This document shows, in pieces, positions 62,077 to 64,000 of a stretch of 64,000 bases of DNA (its first letter is position 1; every line of letters begins with the position of its first letter). The notes under the pieces were generated by a model that was not told where the DNA came from, did no database searches, and saw only the letters and a program-made list of their open reading frames with translations. The stretch lies in assembly GCF_000732635.1 (NCBI RefSeq), contig NZ_JPMD01000002.1, positions 1 to 64,000 on the forward strand, read 5' to 3'. The position numbers and the translations under genes are program-made. Source of the stretch: Clostridium sulfidigenes. GTDB taxonomy: Bacteria; Bacillota; Clostridia; Clostridiales; Clostridiaceae.

Positions 62077-62703
62077 TTATCTCTCTACTAACATATACAT
62101 AAGAGCATTGACTATAGCTGCTGCTACTGCACTTCCGCCCTTTCTTCCTCTAACTGTCATCATATCTATATCTTTTAATTTTTCTATTTCTTCTTTTGAT
62201 TCAGCTGCTCCTACGAATCCTATTGGAGCTCCTATAATAAATTTACAATTAGACTTTCCTGATTCAATAAACTCTTTAAGTTTGAATAAAGCCGTTGGAG
62301 CATTTCCAAATACAAAGAACTCTACTCCATCTCCTACTGCCTTTTCTACTGCAGCCATAGAACGAGTTATGCCTCTTTCCTTTGCAATCTCTGCAACTTC
62401 TGGTTCTGATACATAACATACAACCCTGCAATTTAACTTTTCTAAGGCTCTTTTATTTATTCCTGAAAGTGCCATATTAGTATCTGTATATATAGTTGTT
62501 CCCTTTTTTAGAATCTCTAGGGCTGTATCTATAGCATCATCTGTCATATAAACTAAATCCTTATATTCAAAATCTGCTGTAGTATGAATAACTCTCTTAA
62601 TTATAGAAAGCTCTCTATCATCGAAATTATGAGGTCCCATTTCTTCTCCTATAATTTCAAAACTTCTCTTTTCTATGTCCATTGGTATTTTTATATAATC
62701 CAT
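62077..62703 (-). CDS. cbiC: Cobalt-precorrin-8 methylmutase CbiC
   Basis: 208-residue enzyme moving the C11 methyl to C12 to make cobyrinic acid. Landmarks: [27 protein letters not shown] with the catalytic His, [15 protein letters not shown] and [17 protein letters not shown]. It lies 58 bases after cbiA. Confidence 0.95.
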   Translation of the reverse strand: MDYIKIPMDIEKRSFEIIGEEMGPHNFDDRELSIIKRVIHTTADFEYKDLVYMTDDAIDTALEILKKGTTIYTDTNMALSGINKRALEKLNCRVVCYVSEPEVAEIAKERGITRSMAAVEKAVGDGVEFFVFGNAPTALFKLKEFIESGKSNCKFIIGAPIGFVGAAESKEEIEKLKDIDMMTVRGRKGGSAVAAAIVNALMYMLVER

Positions 62704-62761
62704 TTCTCCTCCTACTTAAGGAAATAACTTTCCTTAATAAATCTCTATTTTAAAATTACAT

Positions 62762-64000
62762 CTACTTAATTAAGCTATTAAAAAAATCAATATTAGAAAA
62801 GAAATGTATATGTCCATAAGCTGCTAAAACATTATTTTTTACATACCCACACTTCCACTTCTTTGTGGTTCCATCGTAGGCTTTCTTTTCTAATTCATAT
62901 ATTTCTTCTTCTTTTAAATCTACCAGTGATTTATGGAATTCATGACAATTAATCATCATATCCTTTGGCACTATAGAATTTTCTTCTTTTATCTTTATAG
63001 TTGCGTATCCAAAATTATTAAGTTTTCCAGTCATATAAGATGTTCCATTAAAGAAACCTACTGTTTCAACTCCATCTATGCTCTCTGTAAGATACATAAG
63101 TCCACCACATTCTGCATAGCATTTTACTCCACTGTTTAGGGCTTTTCTAATACTATTTAACATAGATTTATTAGAAGATAACTCTTCCTTGAATACTTCT
63201 GGGTATCCTCCACCTATATATATAAAATCTACATCCTTTGGCACTTCTCTATCTTTTAGGGGGCTAAAATACTGAACTGTTCCAACCTCTTCCAAAAGCT
63301 CTATATTCTCTTTATAATAAAAACTAAAGGCTTTATCATAGGCTACTGCAATCTTTATATCTTTGTTTTCAGCGTGGAAATCTTCACTGTTAGTAGATTG
63401 AATATCTGAAGCTTTAAATTCTTCTATAAGACTATCTACATCTACATACTCTTCCATAAGGCTACTGCATAACTCTATCTTCTTTGATAAATCTTCAACC
63501 TCGCTACTCTGCACAAGGCCTAAATGCCTACTTTTCAAAGCTAACCTCTCATCCTTAGGTATGTATCCGAAAACTCTAATCCCTTTACAATTTACTTCAA
63601 TAGCTTTTTTCAAAAGTTTATAGTAACTTTCACTAATATTATTAAGTATTATCCCTACTATGTTCACATTTTCATAATTTCGAAGTCCTTCTATTTCAGC
63701 ACATAAAGTTGCTGATTGAGCTTTAGGAGATAATACTAATACCACAGGCAAATCTAAAGTTCTAGATACATGAGCTGTAGAAAAATTAGTATCTATACCT
63801 TTTCCATCATAAAGTCCCATAACTCCTTCAATGATTCCTAGGTCACCCTCACCTCTTAGATAACTCTCCTTAACCCCTGGTTCTCCCATTAGAAATAAAT
63901 CTAAGTTTCTTGTATCTACTCCTGTTATTTCTCTATGAAAGGCTGGATCTATATAGTCAGGTCCAACTTTATATCCTTGAACCTTATATCCTCTATCTAT
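62762..64000 (-). CDS. cbiA: Cobyrinate a,c-diamide synthase CbiA, cut by the window edge
   Basis: ATP-dependent amidation of the a and c side chains of cobyrinic acid with glutamine. The frame is open to base 64000 (upstream residues IDRGYKVQGYKVGPDYIDPA), so the ATG at 63889 (MGEPG) is internal, and the true start lies outside the window. Visible: EGVMGLYDGKGI, and in the glutaminase half FIYIGGGYPEVFKEEL, CYAECGGLMYLTE with the catalytic Cys, and NCHEFHKS. At least 413 residues shown; family length about 450-460. Confidence 0.95.
   Translation of the reverse strand: MDRGYKVQGYKVGPDYIDPAFHREITGVDTRNLDLFLMGEPGVKESYLRGEGDLGIIEGVMGLYDGKGIDTNFSTAHVSRTLDLPVVLVLSPKAQSATLCAEIEGLRNYENVNIVGIILNNISESYYKLLKKAIEVNCKGIRVFGYIPKDERLALKSRHLGLVQSSEVEDLSKKIELCSSLMEEYVDVDSLIEEFKASDIQSTNSEDFHAENKDIKIAVAYDKAFSFYYKENIELLEEVGTVQYFSPLKDREVPKDVDFIYIGGGYPEVFKEELSSNKSMLNSIRKALNSGVKCYAECGGLMYLTESIDGVETVGFFNGTSYMTGKLNNFGYATIKIKEENSIVPKDMMINCHEFHKSLVDLKEEEIYELEKKAYDGTTKKWKCGYVKNNVLAAYGHIHFFSNIDFFNSLIK

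Noticed and set aside
62762..63889. CbiA starting at MGEPG (63889)
   Set aside because: The frame continues open to the window edge with conserved CbiA sequence, so this Met is internal.
1..64000. CRISPR array, prophage, tRNA or rRNA
   Set aside because: I found no regularly spaced direct repeats with unique spacers, no phage structural genes, and no tRNA/rRNA signature sequences.

Overview
The window is very AT-rich, and its gene content points to an anaerobic, endospore-forming member of Clostridium sensu stricto (cluster I). The main signs are the cotJABC spore-coat operon, class III fructose bisphosphatase, class I hydroxylamine reductase, AsrABC sulfite reductase, rubredoxin and the anaerobic (early-cobalt, cbi) cobalamin pathway. 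Species cannot be fixed from the sequence alone. About 70 genes are packed in short operons, most on the minus strand and most closed by obvious intrinsic terminators. There are no rRNA or tRNA genes, CRISPR arrays, intact insertion sequences or prophage genes.

Layout. 1-8.9 kb: fbp behind a 26-bp-period repeat leader, a GNAT with decayed sequence around it, a lipoprotein, a membrane-anchored HtrA protease, an acidic orphan, pepT, a thioredoxin-fold protein and HutD. 9-16.2 kb: malic enzyme, endonuclease III, Hcp, bacteriohemerythrin, a stand-alone FliG-like protein, a ferredoxin-less siroheme reductase and a lipoprotein serpin. 16.4-25 kb: a MATE exporter, an MFS/UMF1 transporter, a phospholipase C-like protein, an ECF sigma/anti-sigma pair, rubredoxin, a membrane-anchored orphan and a 5'-nucleotidase-like phosphoesterase. 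25-30.6 kb: cotJABC, then a group of GNAT genes (one truncated) among large palindromes and a 28-codon micro-ORF. 30.8-39.2 kb: an APC permease beside the threonine-to-glycine pair tdh/kbl, then plsC, queG, an FAD oxidoreductase and modB/modA without modC. 39.4-47.5 kb: a GNAT, a YbaK-type deacylase, a response regulator/ABC/histidine kinase set, and a sulfur/selenium cluster (DUF3343, yedF, yedE, class V aminotransferase). 47.7-53.6 kb: an orphan cobalamin riboswitch, DedA, asrABC with a hydrosulfide-channel-type FNT, a Crp/Fnr regulator, and a probable Fur-controlled small RNA. 53.7-64 kb: cbiMNQ without cbiO, followed upstream by cbiJ-H-G-F-L-T-E-D-C-A; cbiA runs off the right edge.

How the genes work together. 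Sulfite reduction to sulfide (AsrABC) is paired with a channel that can export HS-, under a neighbouring Crp/Fnr regulator. CbiMNQ supplies cobalt to corrin synthesis. Tdh and Kbl turn threonine into glycine and acetyl-CoA, with an amino-acid permease alongside. Hcp, bacteriohemerythrin and rubredoxin fit protection of an anaerobe against O2 and NO.

Most notable: (i) a Fur-box-flanked promoter and terminator at 53.4-53.56 kb with no ORF, a candidate iron-responsive small RNA; (ii) a full cobalamin riboswitch at 47.7-47.9 kb followed by a terminator and no gene; (iii) three genes (modA, an ABC ATPase, cbiL) each put out of frame by one extra A in an A8-A9 run, and a split cbiG; (iv) a FliG middle/C-terminal-like protein far from any flagellar gene; (v) two importers lacking their ATPase genes. 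All assignments are by reading and recall; no database search was run.
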